NCBI GenBank assembly: GCA_934229785.1
Contig: CAKQEA010000009.1
Coordinates: 17,325-81,324 of the forward strand
DNA from: an uncultured Anaeroplasmataceae bacterium
GTDB lineage: Bacteria > Bacillota_I > Bacilli_A > Acholeplasmatales > Anaeroplasmataceae
Direction of reading: 5' to 3'
DNA length: 64,000 nt
The position numbers were made by a program, and so were the translations under genes. Shown here one piece after another: positions 17,504-26,900 of the stretch; within the stretch, counting starts at the first letter, position 1, and each line of letters begins with the position of its first letter. The notes beneath the pieces were generated by a model, which saw nothing but the letters and a program-made list of their open reading frames with translations, did no database searches and had not been told where the DNA came from.

Positions 17504-17532
17504 TTTACTTAACAGTATTTTAACACTATAAT
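17504..17532 (+). promoter_or_regulatory. Promoter of the EamA transporter gene
   Basis: TTTACT and TATAAT are 17 bases apart, directly downstream of the putative operator. Confidence 0.55.
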
Positions 17533-17557
17533 AGTATGTAATCAAGGAGGAAAATAT

Positions 17558-18469
17558 ATGACATCTAAAATAACCTATATATTAGCTATGCTTATATTTT
17601 CAACATTAGGCTTAGTTTCATCATATATTCCTCTATCAAGCATAGGTATATGCTTCATAAGAAGTATATTTGGACTTTTATTTTTTATTGTATATAAACT
17701 AATAAAAAGAGAAAAGCTTGATTTACTAACGCTAAAAAAAGAATGGAAAATAATAATACCTGAAGCAATAGTAATGTCTTTATCATGGATATTTTTATTT
17801 AGTGCCTTTAAATATAATGTAGGCTCATCAACAATCATTTATTATACTGCACCTATAATTGTAATTATCTATAGTATAATCTTCGAACATGAAAAAAACG
17901 CAATTATGAAGCTTTCAACTGTAATTTTGACATTTGTTGGACTAACACTAATGATTAGAGCTGGTGGAATAAATAAAATGTCAACAATTTACTCTATACT
18001 ATCAGCAATTTGTTATAGTATATTTATAATATTGAACAAAAAAATAACAATTAATTCATCAGATAAGAATATAATTAATTTTATAATATGTCTTATTGTT
18101 ACCTTGCCTTTTTATATTTATAATAAAGACTATAAAATTAATTTAACATTATCGGCTGGTATTGCCATAATTATATTAGGGCTAATTAATACCGGACTTT
18201 CCTATTTTTTATACTTTGCTTCATTAAAAAATTTAAACAAAGATGAAATCTCAATATTATCCTATATAGATCCAATGTTTTCATTTATATATTCAATGAT
18301 AATATTAAAGGAACAACAAAATATAATATCAATAATTGGAGTTTTAATTATCTTTATTTCACTTGTTTTATTTTCTTTTTTAGATTATCATTTTGAAAAA
18401 AAACAAATTGAAGATAATAAAAATCAAATTGAAAATAATAAAGCTATAGAAACTTTAGCTTCAAAATAA
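17558..18469 (+). CDS. EamA/DMT-family inner-membrane transporter
   Basis: A 303-residue, about ten-helix membrane protein with the two-fold EamA repeat of the drug/metabolite transporter superfamily, as in FSTLGLVSSYIPLSS and SGIAIIILGLINTGLSYFL-like segments. Members export or import amino acids, sugars or other metabolites. The substrate cannot be predicted. It has a canonical AAGGAGG site and lies divergent from the LysR regulator that probably controls it. The hydrophilic tail after about 280 is rich in Lys, Asn and Glu. Confidence 0.82.
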   Translation: MTSKITYILAMLIFSTLGLVSSYIPLSSIGICFIRSIFGLLFFIVYKLIKREKLDLLTLKKEWKIIIPEAIVMSLSWIFLFSAFKYNVGSSTIIYYTAPIIVIIYSIIFEHEKNAIMKLSTVILTFVGLTLMIRAGGINKMSTIYSILSAICYSIFIILNKKITINSSDKNIINFIICLIVTLPFYIYNKDYKINLTLSAGIAIIILGLINTGLSYFLYFASLKNLNKDEISILSYIDPMFSFIYSMIILKEQQNIISIIGVLIIFISLVLFSFLDYHFEKKQIEDNKNQIENNKAIETLASK

Positions 18470-18470
18470 G

Positions 18471-18514
18471 TAGTGAAGACTAATTTTTAATTAGACTATT
18501 CACTGCTTTTTTGT
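18471..18514 (+). terminator. Terminator between convergent genes
   Basis: A long interrupted hairpin has outer arms AGTGAA/TTCACT and inner arms TAATT/AATTA, followed by TTTTTT on the plus strand. It overlaps the end of the convergent acetyltransferase gene. Confidence 0.75.
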
Positions 18515-18936
18515 TCTTTATTACGAACGTAAATTTTTTTATCATCACAATTAAAAATATATTTCCAACCACACTTTTCAAAAAAATCTCCAATAGTTGT
18601 TTCTAAATATAAAGAATAAATTCTTCTTTTACTCATATCATGGCAAACATAATCAAGCAGTGTTGTAGCAACTCCTTGATTTCTATATTTTTCATCAACA
18701 TACAAATAATTTAGACTTGGATTAAACGAAGCATCATCAAGAACACCACAGCCTGCGATAATCTCATCACTTAAAATAACAACATACCATTGAGGAATTG
18801 CCATTTTATTTCTAAGATTGTCCCTCATACTTTCAATATAATATTGTTTAGGTTTATTCCATTTTATGCTAAACCATAAAGCTCCTTCATTTATTAAATC
18901 TACCTTGTCATATAAATTTATAATTTTATACTCCAT
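18496..18936 (-). CDS. GNAT-family N-acetyltransferase
   Basis: A 146-residue acetyltransferase with the acetyl-CoA-binding motif A in LYVDEKYRNQGVATTLLDYV and a C-terminal LYLETTIGDFFEKCGWK segment. I chose ATG 18936 because GGAGG sits 5 bases upstream; the ATG at 18948 overlaps that site. The substrate is unknown. It is transcribed alone, towards the EamA gene. Confidence 0.82.
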   Translation of the reverse strand: MEYKIINLYDKVDLINEGALWFSIKWNKPKQYYIESMRDNLRNKMAIPQWYVVILSDEIIAGCGVLDDASFNPSLNYLYVDEKYRNQGVATTLLDYVCHDMSKRRIYSLYLETTIGDFFEKCGWKYIFNCDDKKIYVRNKEQKSSE

Positions 18937-19026
18937 AAAAGCCTCCATTAATTTTTATTGCACCTATATTATCTTTAAAATATATAAATATTTCAAGGGC
19001 AAATAATTATCTTAATAAATTATGTT

Positions 19027-19054
19027 TTGTTTGTAATTTTAATTGTGCTATAAT
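19027..19054 (+). promoter_or_regulatory. Promoter of the DUF368 gene
   Basis: TTGTTT and an extended -10 TGCTATAAT are 16 bases apart, 24 bases before the ATG. Confidence 0.6.
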
Positions 19055-19077
19055 AATTTTAATAAGGATGTGATTTA

Positions 19078-20031
19078 ATGGATTTAAAAACAATGAAAAT
19101 TAAAGATTATTTAATCATATCATTAAAAGGATTTTTATTAGGACTAATAAGTGTTGGAATTCCTGGAATAAGCGCTTCTACAGTTGGAATAATTGTTGGA
19201 ATATATTTTTTAATGGTTGAAGCAATTGCTAATATATTTAAAGATTTTAAGCATAATGTAACATTTCTTCTATTTTTAACCTTAGGTTATTTTTTAGGAG
19301 CTATTGCGGCTGCCTTCTCTGTTAATATATTATTTGAAAAATTTCCTTTAATTACAACATTTGCTATACTAGGATTCATTATAGCTTCACTACCAGATAT
19401 GATATTTAAGCTAAGGAAAAACTTTAAAAAAATATCATGCTGGATAGTATTTTCAGTCATTTTTTCCCTGCTACTATTGTATAACATGCTATGGAGCGAG
19501 GGAACTGTAACTGAATTTCCAAAGGATCCAGACATTTGGTATTTACTTAGAATGGGAATTATTGGAGTTGTCACAAGTGCAACATTCATTGTTCCTGGAA
19601 TTGACTTTGCTGTAGTATTTTTATCACTTGGTATCTATTATGCCTTCACTAATATGATTACTGAGCTTTTAACCTTTAGTGCACCCAACTATTTAGAAAT
19701 ATTTATTTCTAATATAAAAATTTTAGGAGTATATCTTTTAGGCTATGGAATAGGAATCTTCTTATTTTCTAAGCTGATAAAATTCTTAACAAAAAAATAT
19801 GACGTCCAGATGCAATTTGCATCACTTGCCTTTGTTGCGGCAGCACCATTTATTGTTATTAAAAGTTGTCTAATTGATAATAAATCAGTTGAAATGACAC
19901 CACCTGAAATTATTGGTGTAATTATTGCAGCTATACTTGCTTTTACAATTATAATTTCAGCTAAAATTTTTATTAAAAAGAAAAAGAAATCCTCTGATAC
20001 CTCAGAGGATAATAAAAGCACCTCACACTAG
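19078..20031 (+). CDS. DUF368 membrane protein (probable polyprenyl-phosphate translocase)
   Basis: A 317-residue multi-pass membrane protein with the DUF368 hallmark GLISVGIPGISASTVGIIVG near the N-terminus and an inverted copy TSATFIVPGIDFAVVFLSLG around residues 165-185. DUF368 proteins have been identified as undecaprenyl-phosphate translocases (PopT group) that recycle the lipid carrier of cell-wall synthesis. Assignment to that function here is by family. It stands alone with its own promoter and terminator. The C-terminal tail is a Lys/Ser-rich cytoplasmic stretch. Confidence 0.85.
   Translation: MDLKTMKIKDYLIISLKGFLLGLISVGIPGISASTVGIIVGIYFLMVEAIANIFKDFKHNVTFLLFLTLGYFLGAIAAAFSVNILFEKFPLITTFAILGFIIASLPDMIFKLRKNFKKISCWIVFSVIFSLLLLYNMLWSEGTVTEFPKDPDIWYLLRMGIIGVVTSATFIVPGIDFAVVFLSLGIYYAFTNMITELLTFSAPNYLEIFISNIKILGVYLLGYGIGIFLFSKLIKFLTKKYDVQMQFASLAFVAAAPFIVIKSCLIDNKSVEMTPPEIIGVIIAAILAFTIIISAKIFIKKKKKSSDTSEDNKSTSH
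19990..20010 (-). terminator. Perfect hairpin inside the DUF368 3' end, possible minus-strand terminator
   Basis: TCCTCTGA and TCAGAGGA frame a four-base loop. Read on the minus strand the hairpin is followed by TTTCTTTTT, so it could back up termination of the yqeY operon. Confidence 0.45.
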
Positions 20032-20044
20032 AGGTGCTTTATTT
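20016..20044. terminator. Bidirectional terminator
   Basis: AAAGCACCTC pairs with GAGGTGCTTT around a six-base loop, with T-rich sequence on both sides. It spans the DUF368 stop codon and serves the convergent genes. Confidence 0.8.
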
Positions 20045-20045
20045 C

Positions 20046-20471
20046 TTATTGAAATTCTTTAGCTATTTTACTAACAATAGCCATATCACATAAACCATTA
20101 AAGTTAGTTTTAAAATGTTTCATTACGCTTGGAATTTTCTTATCTTCAAGCTTAGCGATTTCGTTTCGAATTTCATCTTCACTCATCATTTTTGGTAAGA
20201 ATTTCGCAATAACAGCCTTTTGCTTTTCAATTTCTAAAACACTTTCAGGTCTATTTGCCTTTTGATAGCCCATAGCCTCCTCATCAAGCTCCTTAATAGT
20301 CTTTTGAATAATACGTAAGCAATCTCCATCAGGCAATGATTTAGCATTTAAGCCTGAATCAATGCTTTGTTGCTTGCACTTTCCATAAACCACTGACAAA
20401 ATAGATCTAGCTACCTTATCATGATCCTTTAAAGCTTGAATATTTGCATGTCCTAACTCTTCATATAACAT
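20046..20471 (-). CDS. yqeY: GatB/YqeY-domain protein
   Basis: A 141-residue YqeY-type protein (SILSVVYGKCKQ, AMGYQKANRPESVLEIEKQK, FLPKMMSEDEI), the stand-alone version of the helical tail domain of GatB. It is probably RNA- or tRNA-related, but the role is not established. It lies 2 bases after a CvpA-like membrane gene and is presumably cotranscribed with it. Confidence 0.82.
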   Translation of the reverse strand: MLYEELGHANIQALKDHDKVARSILSVVYGKCKQQSIDSGLNAKSLPDGDCLRIIQKTIKELDEEAMGYQKANRPESVLEIEKQKAVIAKFLPKMMSEDEIRNEIAKLEDKKIPSVMKHFKTNFNGLCDMAIVSKIAKEFQ

Positions 20472-20473
20472 AA

Positions 20474-21676
20474 TTATTTTTCTCCTTTCAAATTAAACAT
20501 GTTTTTAATCTTTTCTTTATCACTTTCACTTAAACTTGAATTATCAATTTTAGAAGTAATATCTTCTTTTTTATCTTCTGGAATATCAACCTTTAAATCA
20601 GTCATACCCGCAATTTGAGGTAATAAATTAGATTCAATTGCAGAATCTACTAATTTATCAATTTCTTGATTAAGCTCATCACCTGTTAAATTACCATCCA
20701 TTACTTTATAGGCAGATTCAACAGCATTTGCTGTTTCATCAAAATTTATCTTAGTAATATCTAAATTTGATAAATCAATATCAGCATTTAAATTATCACC
20801 AACAACCTGAATAATATTATTTATTGATTCCTTAACTTCTTCAGTTGAACCATTAACAATACTACCGATATTTCTAATTGCTTCGATTAAGCTATCCTTA
20901 TTTTCAGATGTGATACCACCACTAAAATCAATATTTTGAATATTCTGTAACTCATTTGCAATTTTAACTGCTGATTTTAAGGTTTCAATTTGACCATCAA
21001 GAGTATACTCCTTATCATCAATTTTATATTTTGAAACATTTTTATATAATATAGAATCAAACTTACGATATAACACTCCAACCTGACTATTATTATATTC
21101 CTCTATACCCAATTTTTTTCCAGCAACCTCAATTGTTGATTCATCAATTAATGACTTACCATTAAGTTCAATTCCCTCTAATACTTCAACATTAATTGTT
21201 ACGCCAGTTAAAACATTGCAATAAGCAATAGCTATAATAATTCCTTGAATTGCCCCAATAAGTAAACCAATTAATGGATGCTTTTTTACTCTTCCATATT
21301 CATTTTTTCTTGGCTTAACAAAAATAGCTAAAATATAATAAATTATTAAAGATAATAATTCACAAACAAATAATCCGACCATAAAAATAATCATACTAGA
21401 AAGAATCATAAATATTGGCCAAACAATATCCTTATATTTTAAATATTCCTCAGGAATAGCTTGAACCACCCATTCTTCAATAGTTTTATTATCATATGAT
21501 GCCTTAAAAACTATTGCGGTAATTTGCTCGCGAAATAAAAATATGCAAACCAATACTGCTATTACTATAATCAATCTCAATATTGCACGCTTTCCTCCCT
21601 TTAAAAAGCCACCAAGCATTGAGAAAATAAGACAAAGACCTGTAATAGCTAAAATTACTAAACTTACTAATCCCAT
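20474..21676 (-). CDS. CvpA-like membrane protein with long extracellular helical domain
   Basis: A 400-residue protein. The N-terminal ~170 residues hold about four membrane segments, and the start (MGLVSLVILAITGLCLIFSM, then GGFLKGGKRAILRLI) resembles CvpA-family proteins. The rest is a hydrophilic, acidic helical region ending in GEK. The family link is moderate and no function is known. The start has GGAGG at good distance. It is upstream of yqeY in the same unit. An A/T-rich gap follows upstream with a decayed gene. Confidence 0.55.
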   Translation of the reverse strand: MGLVSLVILAITGLCLIFSMLGGFLKGGKRAILRLIIVIAVLVCIFLFREQITAIVFKASYDNKTIEEWVVQAIPEEYLKYKDIVWPIFMILSSMIIFMVGLFVCELLSLIIYYILAIFVKPRKNEYGRVKKHPLIGLLIGAIQGIIIAIAYCNVLTGVTINVEVLEGIELNGKSLIDESTIEVAGKKLGIEEYNNSQVGVLYRKFDSILYKNVSKYKIDDKEYTLDGQIETLKSAVKIANELQNIQNIDFSGGITSENKDSLIEAIRNIGSIVNGSTEEVKESINNIIQVVGDNLNADIDLSNLDITKINFDETANAVESAYKVMDGNLTGDELNQEIDKLVDSAIESNLLPQIAGMTDLKVDIPEDKKEDITSKIDNSSLSESDKEKIKNMFNLKGEK

Positions 21677-21841
21677 AACAAAAACCTCCTACTAAACAAA
21701 ATATAATAATGATACAATAATATTTTATCAATTTTTAATTGATACTTTATTATATAACAATTAAACTTGTAATTCTATATACAATCTTAAAAATAATAAA
21801 TAACTTAAAGCTCTATATCATCTTCATATTCAATATGATTT

Positions 21842-22183
21842 TCAATTCAACTATTCTTTTCCTTTATTTCTACAAGCATATCTTCATATTATTTAAATCT
21901 GCATACTCAAGTTTACACATATACTTATAATCTTTTTAACTGCTAATATTAGGCTTATTGCCTCAATGCTTGAGCATAAAGCCTTATGAATAAACCAACA
22001 ACTGAAAAAAAATCTAATACATCAATTCGATTTTCAATCAATTATATCAGAATTAGTTAAAAGATTATTTAAGTAAAAATCTATATTACTAATATGCTTC
22101 ACTATTGTTTTTGGTGTAAAACCTTCTTCTAATCTTATAGAAAGCTTATCTAAATATTTTTCATTTATTAATCCAGTTTTCTA
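21842..22183 (-). pseudogene. Decayed gene resembling an integrase-like SAM-domain protein
   Basis: On the minus strand one frame reads YLDKLSIRLEEGFTPKTIVK, then HISNIDFYLNNLL, and breaks at a TGA. A second frame continues with WFIHKALCSSIEAI, and further frames give YKYMCKLEYADLNNMK and EDMLVEIKEKN. The pieces follow in order and recall a family of small phage-integrase-N-like proteins (helical 'stick together by TIKRHISN' segment, then a WFIRK-type segment) common in Bacillota. At least three frame changes and two stops show that it no longer codes. No other gene is seen in 21732-22221. Confidence 0.55.
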
Positions 22184-22221
22184 TTTAAATTATAACCTAA
22201 TTAGTTAAAAAAATCATCACA

Positions 22222-22253
22222 AAATTAAAAAAGCAAGAACTTAGCTTGCTTAC
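22222..22253 (-). terminator. Terminator of the CotD-like gene
   Basis: On the minus strand AGCAAG pairs with CTTGCT, followed by TTTTTT. Confidence 0.7.
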
Positions 22254-22280
22254 AATTACATATTCATATTAGGATTAAAA

Positions 22281-22589
22281 TTACCAGGATTTGTTCCTAT
22301 TTCCTTGATATTCATTAGGATTTAATCCTTGAAAATTCTGATAGCCATATCCTTGATACATAGGCTGTTGATAAATTGGATTAGCATTTACATATTCATC
22401 TATATAAACATTTTCATAGCTTGTTGAAAATACTGGAATATTTATATGCTTTTTAATGCAATTATTAACCTGATGTGTATGATAATTTGTATAATGAGGA
22501 ATCTCTACTACATTATAGGTTTGAACTACCTCACAACAATTCTTTGTTTCCATACAACCACATGTATTGCCATTCATATTATTAAACAT
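22281..22589 (-). CDS. Small Cys/His/Tyr-rich protein, spore-coat CotD-like
   Basis: A 102-residue protein with CGCMETKNCCE, then PHYTNYHTHQVNNCIKKHI and FSTSYENVYIDEY, and a Tyr/Gln/Gly-rich tail (YQQPMYQGYGYQNFQG). The central block resembles the H-T-N-x-N-H block of CotD inner spore-coat proteins, and the tail resembles other coat proteins. I chose ATG 22589 because AGGAGGG lies 5 bases upstream; the more distal ATG at 22604 overlaps that site. If correct, the organism or its recent ancestors formed spores. It might instead be another low-complexity surface protein. Confidence 0.5.
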   Translation of the reverse strand: MFNNMNGNTCGCMETKNCCEVVQTYNVVEIPHYTNYHTHQVNNCIKKHINIPVFSTSYENVYIDEYVNANPIYQQPMYQGYGYQNFQGLNPNEYQGNRNKSW

Positions 22590-22681
22590 AACTTCCCTCC
22601 TCATTCTACTATATGAAAAAGGGATTAGAAAAAATAGGCTAATTATTTGAATTTTAAATTTAAAAAGAAAAATTTAACATT

Positions 22682-23041
22682 CTAATTTTCAACATTTTTT
22701 GATTCTTTATTTTTTTTAATTTCCTTATATATGTGATAACAGGCTGGAAGAAGTCCTGCAAAAACAAGAATTTGGACATATAAATAGCCAATAGGGCTCC
22801 ATAAATTAGCCTTCATTACATAAACTAAAATTAACAAACCAACTATAATAATAATTGTACTTGCGATTTTATAATTTTTACCTTCCTTTGAATCCATTGG
22901 TCCAAATTTTTTTCTATTATAAAAATATAAAATATAAAACAATAATGCTCCAGGTGCAATATAAATTCCTATTGCTATAATAGGTAATAATACGATGCCT
23001 AAAATAATATAACCAATCACTAACAAAACTTTATTTTTCAT
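22682..23041 (-). CDS. Small integral membrane protein
   Basis: A 119-residue protein with about four hydrophobic helices, a loop containing NRKKFGPMDSKEGK and a Lys/Glu/Asn-rich tail. I do not recognise the family. The start has AGGAG at 6 bases. It stands between the Bax1-I-like gene, which ends in a strong terminator 50 bases upstream, and the CotD-like gene. Confidence 0.7.
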   Translation of the reverse strand: MKNKVLLVIGYIILGIVLLPIIAIGIYIAPGALLFYILYFYNRKKFGPMDSKEGKNYKIASTIIIIVGLLILVYVMKANLWSPIGYLYVQILVFAGLLPACYHIYKEIKKNKESKNVEN

Positions 23042-23051
23042 ACATTTCTCC

Positions 23052-23080
23052 TAAAAATAATAGCCTACAAGAGTAGGCTA
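23052..23080 (-). terminator. Terminator of the Bax1-I/YccA gene
   Basis: TAGCCTAC and GTAGGCTA frame a four-base loop, followed on the minus strand by TTATTTTT. Confidence 0.85.
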
Positions 23081-23091
23081 TCAATATTTTT

Positions 23092-23835
23092 TTATTTTTC
23101 GTTTCTTGCTGCAATTAAAATAATTAATCTTAAAATTTCAACATAGATATAAATTAAACTAACAATCAAGCCTAATGCAACACACCATTCAGCTTCCTTA
23201 GATGCACCTGATTTAACAACAGCATCAGCCTCATTGAAATTTAAGCATAATGTTATAGAACCATATATCAATAAGAAGGCTTCAACAGCAATCATCATAG
23301 TAAAATATGCTTCTCCACCAACCCAAATACTTGCGATTGAAGTAAGTAGTACTAAAGCAATAGCTCCAAACCCCATAGCCATACAAATTCTTCTAAATGT
23401 TGAACCAACCCTTAAAATACCTGTTGAATACAAGGTAAGTATAACTAAGAAAATAACAAGTGTTGAAAATGCTGCAATTATAACAGATTTATCAACAACT
23501 GCTGCACATAAGGCTGAAATACAGCCAACAAACATTCCTTCACAAATTGAATAAATTACTCCAGCATATTTTGCTGCACTTTCTTTAAATCTACCAATCA
23601 TAACACTAATAAAGCCAACTACTGATGCAACTGCAAGCATCATATAAAATGGAATAAAATTACCAGTTGTAATAATTGTTGGTAAATAGAATGCAACTAA
23701 AGCTGCTACTAAAACTGTAATACCTAAAAATATAAATGTTTTAATACAAACACCCTTATATGAAGCTCTATCCTCTACTGTATCATAATAGGCTTCACCA
23801 GTTTGAATATTTGAAAAAATTGGATTATTTTTCAT
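23092..23835 (-). CDS. Bax inhibitor-1/YccA-family membrane protein
   Basis: A 247-residue protein of about seven helices after a short N-terminal YYDTVEDRASYKG segment. The order of helices and MIAVEAFLLIYGSITLCLNFNEA-type core agree with the BI-1-like/YccA families found in Bacillota. Some bacterial homologues are pH-sensitive calcium leak channels. A function here is not shown. It has its own GAGGTGAT site and terminator. Confidence 0.72.
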   Translation of the reverse strand: MKNNPIFSNIQTGEAYYDTVEDRASYKGVCIKTFIFLGITVLVAALVAFYLPTIITTGNFIPFYMMLAVASVVGFISVMIGRFKESAAKYAGVIYSICEGMFVGCISALCAAVVDKSVIIAAFSTLVIFLVILTLYSTGILRVGSTFRRICMAMGFGAIALVLLTSIASIWVGGEAYFTMMIAVEAFLLIYGSITLCLNFNEADAVVKSGASKEAEWCVALGLIVSLIYIYVEILRLIILIAARNEK

Positions 23836-23911
23836 TTGTATATCACCTCGTTAATATAATTATATCACAACACTATATCAAATATATATATATTTTTTAT
23901 TTCCCACAAAA

Positions 23912-26900
23912 TCACATAAAAGCGAATATTCCCTGCTCTTCCTCGGGATCCTCATCAGGAAGATCACCAAAGGCATGCATTATATTGAAATTTTCAAATA
24001 ATGTTTGTGATAGACGAGTACGTTTTAATACATCCTTTTTAGATGTAAATGGTTGTTCATTGCGTCTTTCAACAATATCAAAGGCAATGCTTTCACCTAA
24101 TGAATCAACAGCTGAAAATGGAATACGAAGATTTCCATCCTCTATTGTAAAAATTGTTGCATCTGACTTCATAACATTTACAGGTAAAAATTTTATTCCT
24201 CTTGCTACCATTTCAAGGGCAACCTGTAGAGCAATAAATTTATCATCATCAGTCGCAGTTCTTCCCTCTTTATTTTGAATTTCCTCCATTGCGGCTCTAA
24301 TTGCAACCTTGCCACCTAAATAAGCAACAACTGAATGGTTTTTAGCACGCTTTGAAAACCATGCACTATAAAATAATGATGGGGCATAAACCTTAAACCA
24401 AGCAATTCTTAGTGACATCATACAATAAGCTGTAGCATGAGCCTTAGGAAACATATACTTGATTCTTGCACAACTCCAGATATACCATTCAGGAACATTT
24501 TTTTCTCTCATCATTTTAGTATATTTTTCCCATGTTTCAGGATCCTTTGCTACCTTACCCTTACGAACAAACTCCATAATTTTAAACGAACTTAATGGTT
24601 CAACCCCAAATCTTAATAGGTCAACCATAATATCATCACGACAACCTATAATATCTTTGAATTCAATTTTACCAAATTCTGTTTTTCCAGCAACCAAATC
24701 CTGAGCATTAGTATTCCATACATCAGTACCATGAGAAAGACCTGAAATTTTTACAAGCTGAGCAAACGTTCTAGGTAAGGTTTCAACAAGCATACCACGA
24801 ACAAAGTTTGTTCCAAGCTCTGGAACTGCATATGATGCAACTGGAGAATCAATATCCTCTGCTGTTACACCAATAACACTTGGGTCATAGAAAAGTCTAT
24901 ATAGATTTTTATCATCAATTGGAATATCCTGAGGATTATCAAATGGGAAATCCTTTTGATGCTCATGAACATAATCCATAAAATACTTAATTAAAGTAGG
25001 ATCATCGTGTCCAAGAATATCAAACTTTAATAAATTTTGCTCGAATGAATGATAATCAAAATGAGTTGTTCTCCAATTATTTTCAATGTTATCAGCAGGA
25101 TATTGAACTGGTGTAACATCATAAATATCAACATAATGAGGAACAACAACAATTCCACCAGGATGCTGACCAGTTGAACGCTTAACACCTACAAGGTAGG
25201 TGGCAATTCTATCCATCTCACAGCTTCTAAGATTAATTTCCTTTCTTTCGCAATAGCCTTTAACATAGCCAAAGGCATTTTTCTCAGCAATAGTACCAAC
25301 AGTACCTGCACGGAAGGCATTTTCTGGGCCGAAAACACTTCTAACATATTCATGGGCCTGAGCTTGATATTCACCAGAGAAATTTAAATCAATATCTGGT
25401 GTTTTATCTCCATTAAAGCCTAAGAATGTTTCAAACGGAATATCATGTCCATCCTTAGCAAGTGGCTCACCACACACAGGACATACGGCATCAGGTAAGT
25501 CATAGCCTGAATCTACACTTCTTAAAATTTCTTGGAAAGGCTTTTCCAAATCAGTTAATCCATATTGGGCTATTTCATCATCACGCATCTTAAATGTGTG
25601 GAAATGACATTTCTTACATCTATAATGAGGAGCAAGCGGATTAATTTCTGAAATGTTCATCATCGTCGCAACTAATGATGATCCAACTGAACCACGTGAT
25701 CCTACTAGATAGCCATCTGATAATGATTTAGTAACCATTAGATGACAAATATAATAAATTGAAGCATAGCCATTAGAAATAATACAGTTAAGCTCATGAT
25801 CCAATCTTTTAGTAACAATATCATGAGGATGATCACCATAAAGCTTGCGTTTAGTTTCAGCAACAATTCTCTTTGTTTCAGCCTCAATTGAGGCAACATG
25901 TAAGAAAGAATTTTTAAATTCATCATCATGTGGAGCAAAGGTTTCTGGCTTGAATGCTGGCCAACGTTCAATCATATCAGCAATTAAATTGGTATTAGTA
26001 ACAACAATTTCATATGCTAAATCCTTATCTAAGAAATTAAATTCATCAAGCATTTCATTAGTAGTTCTTAAATGCATATCTGGTGATTCTTTGTATCTTT
26101 CAAGCGGATGAGTACCTCCACCAATTTGAGGAGAGGCAATTAAAATATCACGATATCTTTTTAATTTAGGTCTAGCATAATGACAGTCAGATGTCGCAAC
26201 AACAGTTTTTCCTACCTTTTTAGCAATTCTAATAATCTTTTCAATTATTTCCTTAACTCTTTGTTCACCATTAGGCATATCATCAAAAAGCTGTCTATAG
26301 GCTGTAGGAGGCTGAACCTCAATATAATCATAATATTTAATTTCTTCCTCTAGCTCCTCCTCACTTCTATTAAGAGCAAGCTCAAAAACATTACCATTAA
26401 CACATGATGAACCAACTAAAATACCTTCTCTATATTTTTCTAAAACACTTTTTAAAATTCTAGCATTACCAGCATAAAAATGTGTAGTTAAGGCATCTGA
26501 AACAATTTTAAACATATTTTTATAGCCGACATTTGTTCTTGATAAAATAGTAATATGAGATGGAATAACATATCTGTAATGAACATTTGGATCAATTAAT
26601 GAGTTGATATCCTGATAATTTAATATTTCTTTTTTGTATAAATCATTTAACATACAAATAAAACATAGGGCTGTTACACGAGTATCATCAATAGCTCTAT
26701 GATGATGCTCCTGCTTAACCTTAAAGTATTTAGATAAAGATTTTAAGTTGAAAGTCTTGACCTCCTCATAATATCCACATCTAAACAAATTTAGAGTATC
26801 AATAACTGGTAAAACCTCACAGTCAAGATTTAGCCTCTTAACATCACGATAAATCATACCCACATCAAATTTTGCATTATGAGCAACTAGAATACTACCC

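Noticed and set aside
21739..21930. 63-codon plus-strand hydrophobic frame
   Set aside because: No ribosome-binding site, an A/T-driven composition and overlap with the decayed integrase-like gene on the other strand.
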